DNA of 37,656 nucleotides from an uncultured Prevotellaceae bacterium (GTDB lineage Bacteria > Bacteroidota > Bacteroidia > Bacteroidales > Muribaculaceae): contig ONRP01000038.1 of assembly GCA_900320245.1 (NCBI GenBank), positions 1-37,656 on the forward strand, read 5' to 3'. Both the position numbers and the translations under genes were made by a program. Below are positions 28,947-37,090 of the stretch, in pieces; positions within the stretch are counted from its first letter, which is position 1; every line of letters begins with the position of its first letter. The notes below the pieces were generated by a model that saw only the letters and a list, made by a program, of their open reading frames with translations, was not told the DNA's origin and searched no databases.

Positions 28947-29029
28947 TTGAGGGATTAGCCAAATCTGATAAAATTATCACAATTAGCGCTTTTATTGTTG
29001 TACTTTTTCCGTGTTTTGGAAAATTTACT

Positions 29030-29037
29030 TACATTTG
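29030..29037 (+). promoter_or_regulatory. Promoter -7 box of the exported type IX-tail gene
   Basis: TACATTTGC is an exact match. The predicted leader, about 113 nt to the ATG at 29157, contains a hairpin CCGCCT/AGGCGG enclosed by TTACC/GGTAA at about 29049-29087. Confidence 0.6.
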
Positions 29038-29156
29038 CACGTCATTTTTTACCACCTGTCCCCGCCTCCTGTTGGTAGGCGGTAATTGTGGAATGAAGTG
29101 CGGATTTTCAAGTATAATATGTGAGATATATAGTTTATTTTAAATCATTTAGACTT

Positions 29157-30815
29157 ATGAAAAAATTTTTTACTTTTATGGTGATGGCAGTTTTTGCCAT
29201 GAGTACGATGATGGCCAATTGGCAACCCAGCGACATCGACGCGACTAAACTCGACAAGGAAGGCGCTAATGGCCAAGTGCAGATGAAGACGCTGCGTACC
29301 GACGACGGAAAAATCATTTTGACCTGGTTGCGCGGTGAACGCGTCAGCAATGTTTTCTCCTATCAGTTGCACCTTCAGTTGTTTGATGCCAATGGCAATG
29401 CGCAGTTTGGTGACGAGGGCATCATCGTCTGTGATAAGCGGACGCGCACCTGGACAACCGACTATGGTCTGGCACTGGCATCCAATGGTGACATCCTCCT
29501 GGCCTATACCGACATCCGGAATGACCCCAACGAGGAGAATGCCGAGACATACCTGTATCGCTACAGCCAGCAGGGTGAGCCTGTGTGGGATGCTGACGGT
29601 ATCCTGTTCCCCTCTGGCAAGATTCATGAAAATGCCTTATCGGTAGAGGATGTCGCTCCGGCCATTTGCGTCAGTGGCAACAATATTTTTGTTGCTGCCA
29701 ATCACAGCGAGTATTACATGGAAGAGGCCAACGAGGATAACTGGTCGCCTTCTCCCTGGTTCCCCAACCAGCAGATGCCCGACTCGGTACTCGTGAACAA
29801 TAGCGAGTGGCTGATTGTGGTTATGGACAATGACGGCATGATGAGGGCCGAGGCTCCCATGTCGCTGGATTCCAAGATAGTAACCATGAATCCTGCACCC
29901 AACGGGAACATCTATCTGCTCTACAATAATCAGGAACTTGGACTCGATGCGCAGTTGCTCACTCATGAACTGAACAATCAGTGGGACGACCCTGTGACCG
30001 TCGAGGATAGGCCTCTGTCGAGCGGAATGTTTATGCCCACGCCGCTCACCGCTCTCGCCGACGATGATGTATTGTTTATCTCTTACAGGGTGCTGACCGA
30101 TTTCTACGGTTTCCAGGTGGTTAACAGCCTCAATCCCAATGGTGCAACTGCTCCTGAAGGTGTGAGCCTTACCGGCCACTTCGATGGCGATGCCGGTACG
30201 GCACAGATGGGCGTTAAGCAGGATAGGGCATTTGTCGCTTGGGAATATGCTTATTCCGCCAGCGAGAAATATATGAACGTGAATGTTGTGGATAACAACA
30301 ACAACTATTTCTGGACCGATGAGGCCATGTACGGTCTTTACCTTGATATCTCCTTTGACTGGGGTTTCACTCCTGTCAAGGTGATTCCGGTAAGCGATGG
30401 ATGGGTTGTCCTCTATGGCATCAGCACGAGTTGGAACGGTGCCACCTTCATGGTGGAGAAACTTGATGAATTGGGCAATACCGTATGGGCTAAGCAGATC
30501 TGTGAGGATGACTTCAAGTCAAGTGGCTTCTCGATTACCTATGACGAGAACTATGCTTACATCTTCTACACCCAGGAGGAACAATATGATGACAACTGGG
30601 ATGTCATTCCCGGCTCGGGCGGCATGTATGTGATGTGTGTTGACATCAAGGGCGACCACACCGCTATCAATGAGGTTCCGACGGGCGAAGGCATAGTTTC
30701 GACCGAAATCTACACCATCGACGGTCGCCGTGTCAACCAGTTGGAGAAGGGAATCAACATTGTCCGCACCACCGATGCCAACGGTAATGTGACCACCACC
30801 AAGGTGCTCTATTGA
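29157..30815 (+). CDS. Secreted protein with type IX-like C-terminal tail
   Basis: This 552-aa exported protein has signal peptide MKKFFTFMVMAVFAMSTMMA. A long beta-rich body contains repeated stretches typical of beta-propeller or WD-like folds (LTWLRGERVSNVFSYQLHLQ, ALASNGDILLAYTDI, WLIVVMDNDG, NGNIYLLYNN, TVWAKQI). The C-terminus (about 500-552), with EIYTIDGRRVNQLEKGINIVR and a basic end, resembles the Por-type sorting tails of type IX cargo. The protein is probably moved across the outer membrane. The function of the body is unknown. The start at 29157 is preferred over an in-frame ATG at 29121 because it begins the signal peptide. It ends in a strong terminator. Confidence 0.82.
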   Translation: MKKFFTFMVMAVFAMSTMMANWQPSDIDATKLDKEGANGQVQMKTLRTDDGKIILTWLRGERVSNVFSYQLHLQLFDANGNAQFGDEGIIVCDKRTRTWTTDYGLALASNGDILLAYTDIRNDPNEENAETYLYRYSQQGEPVWDADGILFPSGKIHENALSVEDVAPAICVSGNNIFVAANHSEYYMEEANEDNWSPSPWFPNQQMPDSVLVNNSEWLIVVMDNDGMMRAEAPMSLDSKIVTMNPAPNGNIYLLYNNQELGLDAQLLTHELNNQWDDPVTVEDRPLSSGMFMPTPLTALADDDVLFISYRVLTDFYGFQVVNSLNPNGATAPEGVSLTGHFDGDAGTAQMGVKQDRAFVAWEYAYSASEKYMNVNVVDNNNNYFWTDEAMYGLYLDISFDWGFTPVKVIPVSDGWVVLYGISTSWNGATFMVEKLDELGNTVWAKQICEDDFKSSGFSITYDENYAYIFYTQEEQYDDNWDVIPGSGGMYVMCVDIKGDHTAINEVPTGEGIVSTEIYTIDGRRVNQLEKGINIVRTTDANGNVTTTKVLY

Positions 30816-30854
30816 TCACCGTGCTCCGCCTCAGTGCGGTAATTAAACGCTGAA

Positions 30855-30905
30855 GAGCCAGCCTTGTCACCCTTTTTGGGGGTGAATGAGGCTGGCTCGA
30901 TTTTT
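30855..30905 (+). terminator. Intrinsic terminator after the type IX-tail gene
   Basis: GAGCCAGCCT (30855-30864) and AGGCTGGCTC (30889-30898) form a perfect 10-bp stem. An inner TCACCC/GGGTGA pairing and a terminal run of five T follow. It separates this gene from the next operon. Confidence 0.93.
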
Positions 30906-30988
30906 GTATCATTGGACTAAAAACTATGATTATGACATGGATATAATCTTTTTTAACTATTTTTGTGGGTGATTTGTACATTATTACT

Positions 30989-30996
30989 TATCTTTG
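30989..30996 (+). promoter_or_regulatory. Promoter -7 box of the exported thiol-protein operon
   Basis: TATCTTTGC is an exact match. A TTTG lies at 30962-30965, 23 bp upstream. The leader is about 27 nt. It is the only clear promoter before the five genes at 31030-36543. Confidence 0.65.
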
Positions 30997-31029
30997 CGGC
31001 GTAATTGAAAACCCAAAATTATTAGGTAT

Positions 31030-31521
31030 ATGAAGAAGTTTTTCCTTACTTTGATTGTTTGTCTGATGGCTGGTTGCGGCATCGCCCAGGCTCAAATTCC
31101 CGCTGTCACGCTCAAGACTATTGACGGAACCACGGTTCAGAGCGAGACTCTCAGTAACGTCGGCAAGCCGTTCATCATCGATTTCTTTGCTACTTGGTGC
31201 AAACCCTGCAACAGGGAACTCTCGGCGATTGCCGAAGTCTATGACGAGTGGCGGGAAGAGACGGGTGTCAAGATTTACGCTGTGAGCATCGACCAGGCCC
31301 AGAACATCCACAAAGTGAAACCCCTTGTTGACCAGAACGAATGGGAATATGAAGTGCTGCTTGATCCCAACAGCGACCTGCTGAAGGCTATGGGCGGCCA
31401 GATGATTCCCTTTGTCGTCGTTGTCGACGGTAATGGCAAGGTCGTGTCAAAACATAGCAGTTACACCGACGGTGCCGAGGAGGAACTCATCAACGAGGTG
31501 CGCAGACTGTTGGCTGAATAA
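31030..31521 (+). CDS. TlpA/ResA-like exported thioredoxin
   Basis: This 163-aa exported protein starts MKKFFLTLIVCLMAGCGIAQAQ. The sequence fits either a cleaved signal peptide (AQA/Q) or a lipobox at Cys16. The thioredoxin fold follows, with DFFATWCKPCNREL (WCKPC at 56-60), VSIDQ, and cis-Pro in MIPFVVVVDGNG. It would reduce or isomerise disulfides in the periplasm, fed perhaps by a membrane reductase encoded elsewhere. It is the first gene of a five-gene operon of exported proteins, with gaps of 9 to 27 bp. Confidence 0.92.
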   Translation: MKKFFLTLIVCLMAGCGIAQAQIPAVTLKTIDGTTVQSETLSNVGKPFIIDFFATWCKPCNRELSAIAEVYDEWREETGVKIYAVSIDQAQNIHKVKPLVDQNEWEYEVLLDPNSDLLKAMGGQMIPFVVVVDGNGKVVSKHSSYTDGAEEELINEVRRLLAE

Positions 31522-31533
31522 TACTGGCGGGGT

Positions 31534-33189
31534 ATGACAAATCTTACCAGAAGGTTGTTGCTGACGGCCTCGCTGTTGTTGACAATGGCTTTAAATGCGG
31601 TGTCTCAAGTCACCGTATCGGGAAGCGTCCAGAGCGATATCCTGTTCCCGCAAGACGATGATAAGATCGGTACCGAGCATTCCGACGACAAGGTACTGAC
31701 CAACACCTATGTTGACCTGAAACTGGGCAGCAAATATGTCGAGGCCGGAACCCGGTTCGAGTTTCTGCAGCATCCGCTGCCTGGTTATGAACCTGACTTC
31801 AAGGGATGGGGTTTGCCTTATTTCTATGTGAAGGGACATTACAAGAATGTCGAACTCACGGCTGGTGACTTCTATGAGCAGTTTGGGTCGGGGTTCGTGT
31901 TGCGCACCTATGAGGAGCGCTCTCTTGGCATTGACAACTCCCTGAGGGGCGGTCGCCTTGTGGTTAAGCCTGTCGAGGGTGTGACCTTCAAGGCTTTGAG
32001 TGGAAAGCAGCGCCGCTACTGGCACCATAATTCTGCCTTGGTGAGCGGTGTGGATTTGGAAATCGGCTTGGAAAACTTCATTAAGTCGTTACAGGCTCAT
32101 GATACCCACATCACGCTGGGCGGTTCGTGGGTCAACAAGCATGAGAAAACTGGCGATGATGAGATTTTTGTCGATGCTACCCACAAATTGAAACTCCCGG
32201 AATATGTCAATGCGTGGGACGCACGTCTCAACCTGACTCATAAGGGGTTCAGCGTGTTGGCAGAGTATGCCCAGAAAACGCAGGATCCCTCGTTCGACAA
32301 TGGATATCATTATGGCACCGGCAAGGTGGCTATGCTCAGTGCGTCTTATTCCCAAAAGGGCATGAGCATCCTGCTGCAGGCAAAGCGCAGCGAGGGTATG
32401 TCCTTCCGCAGCCGCCGCAGCATGAGCGGTACTTCGAGTTTTATCAATCATCTACCCGCGTTTACCCATGACCAGACTTATGCCTTGGCGGCACAGTATC
32501 CCTATGCCACCAACTCCAACGGCGAGTGGGCTTTCCAGGGCGAGTTTGGCTACTCTTTCAAGAAGGGCACCAAACTGGGTGGCAAGTATGGCACCAAACT
32601 GAAACTCAATATCTCTCATGTGCGCGGACTGAAGGATGACGGTATCAAGAACCCCGTTGCCGAGGGACGACTTCTGGGTAGCGACGGCTACAAGTCAAGT
32701 TTCTTCAAGATGGGTGACGAGACCTATTACCAGGACATCGACCTTCAATTCGAGAAACGATTTACCAAGGATTTCTCGCTGATTCTGATGTACATGAACG
32801 AGCGCTACAACATGACCGTCATCGAGGGTCATGGCGGCATGATCAAGAGCAACATCCTGATTGCCGACGGCAAGTACAAATTCTCGCCCAAACTGGCACT
32901 GCGCTGTGAGTTGCAGTACCAGTTCTGTAAAGGCGACGACGGCGACTGGGCTTTCGGCCTGGCTGAACTCTCGTGGGCTCCGCATTGGATGTTCACGGTG
33001 AGCGACATGTGGAATTGCGGCGAGACCGATGTGCATTATTATCAGGCCCTGGTGACTTACAGTCTCAAGGCTCATCGCATCCAGGCCGGTTATGGCCGCA
33101 CCAAAGCCGGATTCAACTGCTCTGGCGGCGTCTGCCGATGGGTACCTGCCACAAGAGGTTTCACTTTATCCTATTATTACAGTTTCTAA
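31534..33189 (+). CDS. DUF6029 family outer-membrane beta-barrel-like protein
   Basis: This 551-aa protein has a signal peptide (RRLLLTASLLLTMALNAVSQ) and a body of alternating hydrophobic and polar beta-strands. It ends with an aromatic C-terminus TLSYYYSF, as in outer-membrane barrels. FYEQFGSGFVLRTYEERSLGIDNSLRGGR is the block I associate with DUF6029, a Bacteroidota family of unknown role. Two Cys near the end (NCSGGVC) might form a disulfide, which would fit its thioredoxin-encoding neighbour. It lies 12 bp after the TlpA-like gene and 9 bp before the Omp28-like gene. Confidence 0.85.
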   Translation: MTNLTRRLLLTASLLLTMALNAVSQVTVSGSVQSDILFPQDDDKIGTEHSDDKVLTNTYVDLKLGSKYVEAGTRFEFLQHPLPGYEPDFKGWGLPYFYVKGHYKNVELTAGDFYEQFGSGFVLRTYEERSLGIDNSLRGGRLVVKPVEGVTFKALSGKQRRYWHHNSALVSGVDLEIGLENFIKSLQAHDTHITLGGSWVNKHEKTGDDEIFVDATHKLKLPEYVNAWDARLNLTHKGFSVLAEYAQKTQDPSFDNGYHYGTGKVAMLSASYSQKGMSILLQAKRSEGMSFRSRRSMSGTSSFINHLPAFTHDQTYALAAQYPYATNSNGEWAFQGEFGYSFKKGTKLGGKYGTKLKLNISHVRGLKDDGIKNPVAEGRLLGSDGYKSSFFKMGDETYYQDIDLQFEKRFTKDFSLILMYMNERYNMTVIEGHGGMIKSNILIADGKYKFSPKLALRCELQYQFCKGDDGDWAFGLAELSWAPHWMFTVSDMWNCGETDVHYYQALVTYSLKAHRIQAGYGRTKAGFNCSGGVCRWVPATRGFTLSYYYSF

Positions 33190-33198
33190 AGACTTCCG

Positions 33199-33999
33199 AT
33201 GAAAAAGTTTTTCTATACCATATTGACCATAACTGCTGTGCTTCTTTCGGCTTGTGACAAGGTACCGCTGGAAGAGCGTTTGGTCTTTGTCGAACCGTCC
33301 GAGGTATGCCGTGCCGTGCTCATCGAGGACTATACCGGACAATACTGCGTGAACTGCCCTCGTGCTACCGAGGAAATTGAGCGCCTGGTCGAGCAGTATG
33401 GTGACTCGGTGGTGATTGCGGTAGCCATTCATTCGGGACCTTTCTCCAAGAAGAATGGTGTTCCTTCTCCACTGTATACCGAGGTGGGTGACAACTACTT
33501 CAGCAAGTGGGGACTGTCGGCACAACCGGTGGGCTTGGTGGACCGTCTGTTCAATTCATCTCCTTTCAGTTACACCGATTGGGCCGCTGGCGTGAATTAC
33601 GAGGTCGGTTACGAGGCCCCCGTTTCATTCTTGACGGCTGTGGATTTTGATGATGAGACACGCCGGGCCAGTGTCGAGGTACAGACTATCGGTATGGCCG
33701 ACGAACGGGTCAGCGGCAAGTTGCAGGTGTGGCTCGTTGAGGACAGCATCGACAGTTACCAGTATATGCCCGACGGCTCTATTCAGGAACATTATAACCA
33801 CATGCACGTCTTCCGCGCCAGCGTGAATGACCCTTGGGGTGATGACTTGAGCGTTGCTCACGGCGAGGTGGCCCTCAAGAAATATGACTTCGCCTTGGAT
33901 CCCGCATGGGTACCCGAACATTGTGCCCTTGTCACTTTCTTCTTTGACGAGGACGGTGTGCAACAGGTGGCTAAAAAGAAATTGATCAATAAACCCTAA
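33199..33999 (+). CDS. Omp28-related lipoprotein with thioredoxin-like CxxC
   Basis: This 266-aa lipoprotein starts MKKFFYTILTITAVLLSAC, with lipidated Cys19. The domain begins RAVLIEDYTGQYCVNCPRATEEIERL, where CVNC at residues 50-53 is in the position of a thioredoxin active site. VVIAVAIHSGPFS and PVGLVDR follow, matching the Omp28 family of Bacteroidota. The C-terminal half is beta-rich. Omp28 proteins are outer-membrane-associated; their redox role is suggested by the motif but unproven. Confidence 0.88.
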   Translation: MKKFFYTILTITAVLLSACDKVPLEERLVFVEPSEVCRAVLIEDYTGQYCVNCPRATEEIERLVEQYGDSVVIAVAIHSGPFSKKNGVPSPLYTEVGDNYFSKWGLSAQPVGLVDRLFNSSPFSYTDWAAGVNYEVGYEAPVSFLTAVDFDDETRRASVEVQTIGMADERVSGKLQVWLVEDSIDSYQYMPDGSIQEHYNHMHVFRASVNDPWGDDLSVAHGEVALKKYDFALDPAWVPEHCALVTFFFDEDGVQQVAKKKLINKP

Positions 34000-34014
34000 A
34001 TTCATGACTGAAAT

Positions 34015-34698
34015 ATGAGAAAGATTTTTACGTTAGTTTTGTTCTGCCTTGCCGCTGCGTCATTTCCTCTGCTGGCACAGGATTACGATGAGAGTTTTGT
34101 CTTTACCGATGCCGATGGCAACGTTATCGAGAACGAATCCGTTATCGTGCGCAATCAGGTCGAAACCAATAGTGAAGGACAGGAGGTGATCTTTTCCGGC
34201 ATTAGTGTCAGGAACATGGTGGGCTCAACCGACTACATCAAGATGTATTATGAGATTGAACGCCTCGACAATGGCTACTACCAGATCTGCTTCCCCACAA
34301 CTTGCAACATGCAGGACGAGGAAGGTGGTTTCGAAACCGCTATCGGCCAACTGATGGGGAACATGCAGGACATCCAGAGTGAATGGTTCCCTGATGATGA
34401 CGGTGAGTGTGTGGTCACGCTGACGCTGGAACTGTATACTAAGGGAGGCGGTTTTCCTCCCACCTATAACCACAAGGCATGGGGACCCTCTATCACTCTG
34501 AACTTCGTCAAGGGCGGTGACCCCGGCCCCGGTCCATTACCCGGTGACGTCAATGGTGACGGTGAGGTGAACATTGCCGATGTCAATGCGGTAATTGGCA
34601 TGATTCAATCCGATGTGACCACCCCGTCGGGCGATGTCAATGGCGATGGCGAGGTGAATATCGCCGATGTCAATGCGCTCATCGACATGATTGTATAA
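34015..34698 (+). CDS. Exported protein with C-terminal dockerin-like Ca-binding repeats
   Basis: This 227-aa protein has a signal peptide (MRKIFTLVLFCLAAASFPLLAQ) and a body of unknown fold (about 25-165), in which Cys92 and Cys97 sit in ICFPTTCN. A Gly/Pro linker (GGDPGPGPLP) precedes two nearly identical EF-hand-like loops, GDVNGDGEVNIADVN at residues 177-191 and 206-220. This is the type I dockerin pattern. In Clostridia dockerins dock onto cohesins; in Bacteroidota their partners are mostly unknown. It is the fourth gene of the exported operon. Confidence 0.85.
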   Translation: MRKIFTLVLFCLAAASFPLLAQDYDESFVFTDADGNVIENESVIVRNQVETNSEGQEVIFSGISVRNMVGSTDYIKMYYEIERLDNGYYQICFPTTCNMQDEEGGFETAIGQLMGNMQDIQSEWFPDDDGECVVTLTLELYTKGGGFPPTYNHKAWGPSITLNFVKGGDPGPGPLPGDVNGDGEVNIADVNAVIGMIQSDVTTPSGDVNGDGEVNIADVNALIDMIV

Positions 34699-34725
34699 TG
34701 ACTGTTATTTAACCATAGTTATCAT

Positions 34726-36543
34726 ATGAAAAAATTATTACTTCTTTTGACTGCTGTATTGTTGCTGCCGACAACTGTCGGGGCGCAGCCGATACAGAAG
34801 ATTATGGGTCATTATGAGAATGACAGCATCAACAGCGAGGGTGTCACCGTGGGCCAATCCGGTACCCGCTCTCTTGCTATCATGCTTGAACCCGACGAGT
34901 TGGAAATCTATCAGGGCGGAAAGATCACGGCCATCAGGGTCGGCCTGTCCGAGGCTACCGAGATTTCCAGGATGTTTTTGATTCCTGTCACGGCCGACGA
35001 CAAGTACGGTGAGCGCACCGACTTTGAATGCTCGATGAATGCTGCCGGATGGAATGTGTTGGAACTGCCCGAGCCCTATGAGATCAACCTTGGCGAGGGC
35101 GAGAAACTTTTGGTAGGTTTCTATTACCAGCAGGCTGCCGGTATTGACCCGTTGTCGTTTGTCAAACTAGGTAAGGCCTATAACACCTACACCTATACCA
35201 AGATCGGTACCACCGTCCGCTGGAAAGAAGTCAACACGGCCGATTACGGCAACTTGAGCATCCAGTGCGTGGTCGAGAAGGACAGTTATCCCGATTACCG
35301 TATTACTGCAAGCAACCTGAGGACTGTTTCTGCCATTCAGCAGGGCGAAATGCTGCCCTTTGCCATCGATATTCACAACAGGGGTATCAAGCAGATTGAG
35401 GCTGGTGGCCTGGAACTGGATGTCATGGTTGACGGCCAGCCCGTAGCCAATGTCACCAACGAGGAGCCCTTCGAGAATGGCTACTGCACCGTGTTGGCCA
35501 ATATTCCCACCGACGGCTTGGCATCGGGCAGCCATGTGCTCTCGGTGACCTTGAGTGCTGTCGATGGCATTGCACTTGAGGAACCGATCACTCAGGAGGT
35601 TGAATTCTTCTCCTATCGTGACAGTTACCCCCGTCAGAAACATCTGGTCGAGCAACTCACGTCGACCTATTGTACCTATTGCCCGCTGGGTAACTCGATG
35701 CTCAGCATCCTCACATCGCAGCGCGACGACATCATCTGGGTAGGTATCCACGGCAATCTGGGCTCGGGTGTTGATCCCTTCCGCTCCAACCAGGCCGACT
35801 CTATCATGGTCTACATGACGGGCGGTTCAATCTCTTATCCTTCGGGCGCATTCGACCGTTCAACGGGATGGAACGATGACGTGAATATCGTCAACGGCCT
35901 CGGTTACTATGAGGAGTATCACCAGTTGGTAGCCGATTATCTGGGTGAGTTCTTTGATTACATCAGCGAAGCCAATCCCACCTTTGCCGAGATTAAGGCC
36001 GATTGCTCGTTCAACGAGACAACGCGCATGGCAACAGTGAAAGTGCATGGCAAGATTTCTCCCGATTTTGACCTGATGGTTGGCGAGGATGCTAAACTCA
36101 CGGTCTACTTGACCGAGGACGGTCTGGTCGCAAGGCAGTTGAATGCTGGTGTTTGGATTCCCGATTATGTGCACAATGGCGTGTTCCGTATGGCGTTGGG
36201 CTCTGTTATGGGCGAACCGCTGAACAAGGAGACCGAGACCCAGTACAAGAACGTGTACAGGTTCAATGTGCCCAACGGTTGGGACTGGACCAAACTGAAT
36301 GTAGTGGCCTTTATCAGCCGCCCGTTGAGCAACTACGTCAATGGCTTCACCGATATGGCCGTGAACAATGCCGATGTGTTCAAGTTCAGTATCAGTGATG
36401 CGGTCGAGGAAATCGAGACCGATCCCGATGCAGTGCCTGTCGGCTACTACGATATCATGGGCCGTCAGTACGACAACCCGCAGCGGGGCATCAACATCGT
36501 GAAGATGAGCGATGGCTCAACCAGGAAAGTGCTTGTGAAGTGA
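34726..36543 (+). CDS. Large Omp28-like protein with CxxC and type IX-like tail
   Basis: This 605-aa protein has signal peptide MKKLLLLLTAVLLLPTTVGA, then two beta-rich N-terminal regions (25-185, 190-295). An Omp28/thioredoxin-like domain begins HLVEQLTSTYCTYCPLGNSML, with CTYC at 316-319. VGIHGNLG, SYPSGAFDRS and a beta-rich part follow. The last about 35 residues (YYDIMGRQYDNPQRGINIVK and a basic end) resemble type IX sorting tails, so the protein may be surface-exposed. It shares the CxxCP layout with the lipoprotein at 33199-33999 and is the last gene of the operon. Confidence 0.87.
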   Translation: MKKLLLLLTAVLLLPTTVGAQPIQKIMGHYENDSINSEGVTVGQSGTRSLAIMLEPDELEIYQGGKITAIRVGLSEATEISRMFLIPVTADDKYGERTDFECSMNAAGWNVLELPEPYEINLGEGEKLLVGFYYQQAAGIDPLSFVKLGKAYNTYTYTKIGTTVRWKEVNTADYGNLSIQCVVEKDSYPDYRITASNLRTVSAIQQGEMLPFAIDIHNRGIKQIEAGGLELDVMVDGQPVANVTNEEPFENGYCTVLANIPTDGLASGSHVLSVTLSAVDGIALEEPITQEVEFFSYRDSYPRQKHLVEQLTSTYCTYCPLGNSMLSILTSQRDDIIWVGIHGNLGSGVDPFRSNQADSIMVYMTGGSISYPSGAFDRSTGWNDDVNIVNGLGYYEEYHQLVADYLGEFFDYISEANPTFAEIKADCSFNETTRMATVKVHGKISPDFDLMVGEDAKLTVYLTEDGLVARQLNAGVWIPDYVHNGVFRMALGSVMGEPLNKETETQYKNVYRFNVPNGWDWTKLNVVAFISRPLSNYVNGFTDMAVNNADVFKFSISDAVEEIETDPDAVPVGYYDIMGRQYDNPQRGINIVKMSDGSTRKVLVK

Positions 36544-36557
36544 TTCAGAACTGAATC
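36542..36557. terminator. Palindrome spanning two convergent stop codons
   Basis: GATTCAG-AA-CTGAATC overlaps the TGA of the Omp28-like gene and the TGA of the PAP2 gene on the other strand. Only one base separates the two coding regions. The stem is short, so any bidirectional termination would be weak. Confidence 0.35.
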
Positions 36558-37090
36558 GTCGCAGTCAACCCATAGGCCCGGTCACCAAAGGTGGTCGGGC
36601 TTATTGTTACGTCCACGTCCTTGACAAACGGGCGGGTGAAGATGTAGGCACTGCCTGCGCCGATGGCGGCGCCGCCCAGCACATCCCACCAGTCATGGCG
36701 GTCGGTGTGTACGCGTCCCCAGGCCACGAAACTCGACACCACATAGGCGGGGACTCCCCATTTCCAGCCGTAGCGTTTCATCAGGAACGTCGAGCCGTTG
36801 AAGGCGACGGCTGTGTGGGTGCTGGGGAACGCATGATGGCCCGTGCCGTCGGGGCGGTCTTTTTTGATGCACAACTCCAATCCGTAGTTCACTACGAGAC
36901 AGGTCGCCGTGCTCAGTCCCAGTTGCTTGAGGCCTTCGTAGTCATGTTTTGCCAGCGCGACGCCCACAGCGGTGGCGTCGGGGACGAGGCACAGCACGTC
37001 GGTCGTGTGGCGCAGCGCGTCATCATCGGCATGGACGGCGATGGTTGATGAGAGCAACAGGGCTGAGAGTAACAGGCGTAGGGTTTTCAT
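36545..37090 (-). CDS. PAP2-family phosphatase, exported or membrane-attached
   Basis: This 181-aa protein has a signal-like N-terminus (MKTLRLLLSALLLSSTIAVHA). The three PAP2 motifs are visible: CIKKDRPDG (about 74-82), PSTHTA (89-94, a PSGH variant with Thr), and GRVHTDRHDWWDVLGGAAIG with Arg126, His132 and Asp136. The family removes phosphate from lipid phosphates such as phosphatidate, undecaprenyl pyrophosphate or lipid A. The substrate is unknown. The ATG overlaps the YgiQ stop by 4 bp (translational coupling). Confidence 0.92.
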   Translation of the reverse strand: MKTLRLLLSALLLSSTIAVHADDDALRHTTDVLCLVPDATAVGVALAKHDYEGLKQLGLSTATCLVVNYGLELCIKKDRPDGTGHHAFPSTHTAVAFNGSTFLMKRYGWKWGVPAYVVSSFVAWGRVHTDRHDWWDVLGGAAIGAGSAYIFTRPFVKDVDVTISPTTFGDRAYGLTATIQF

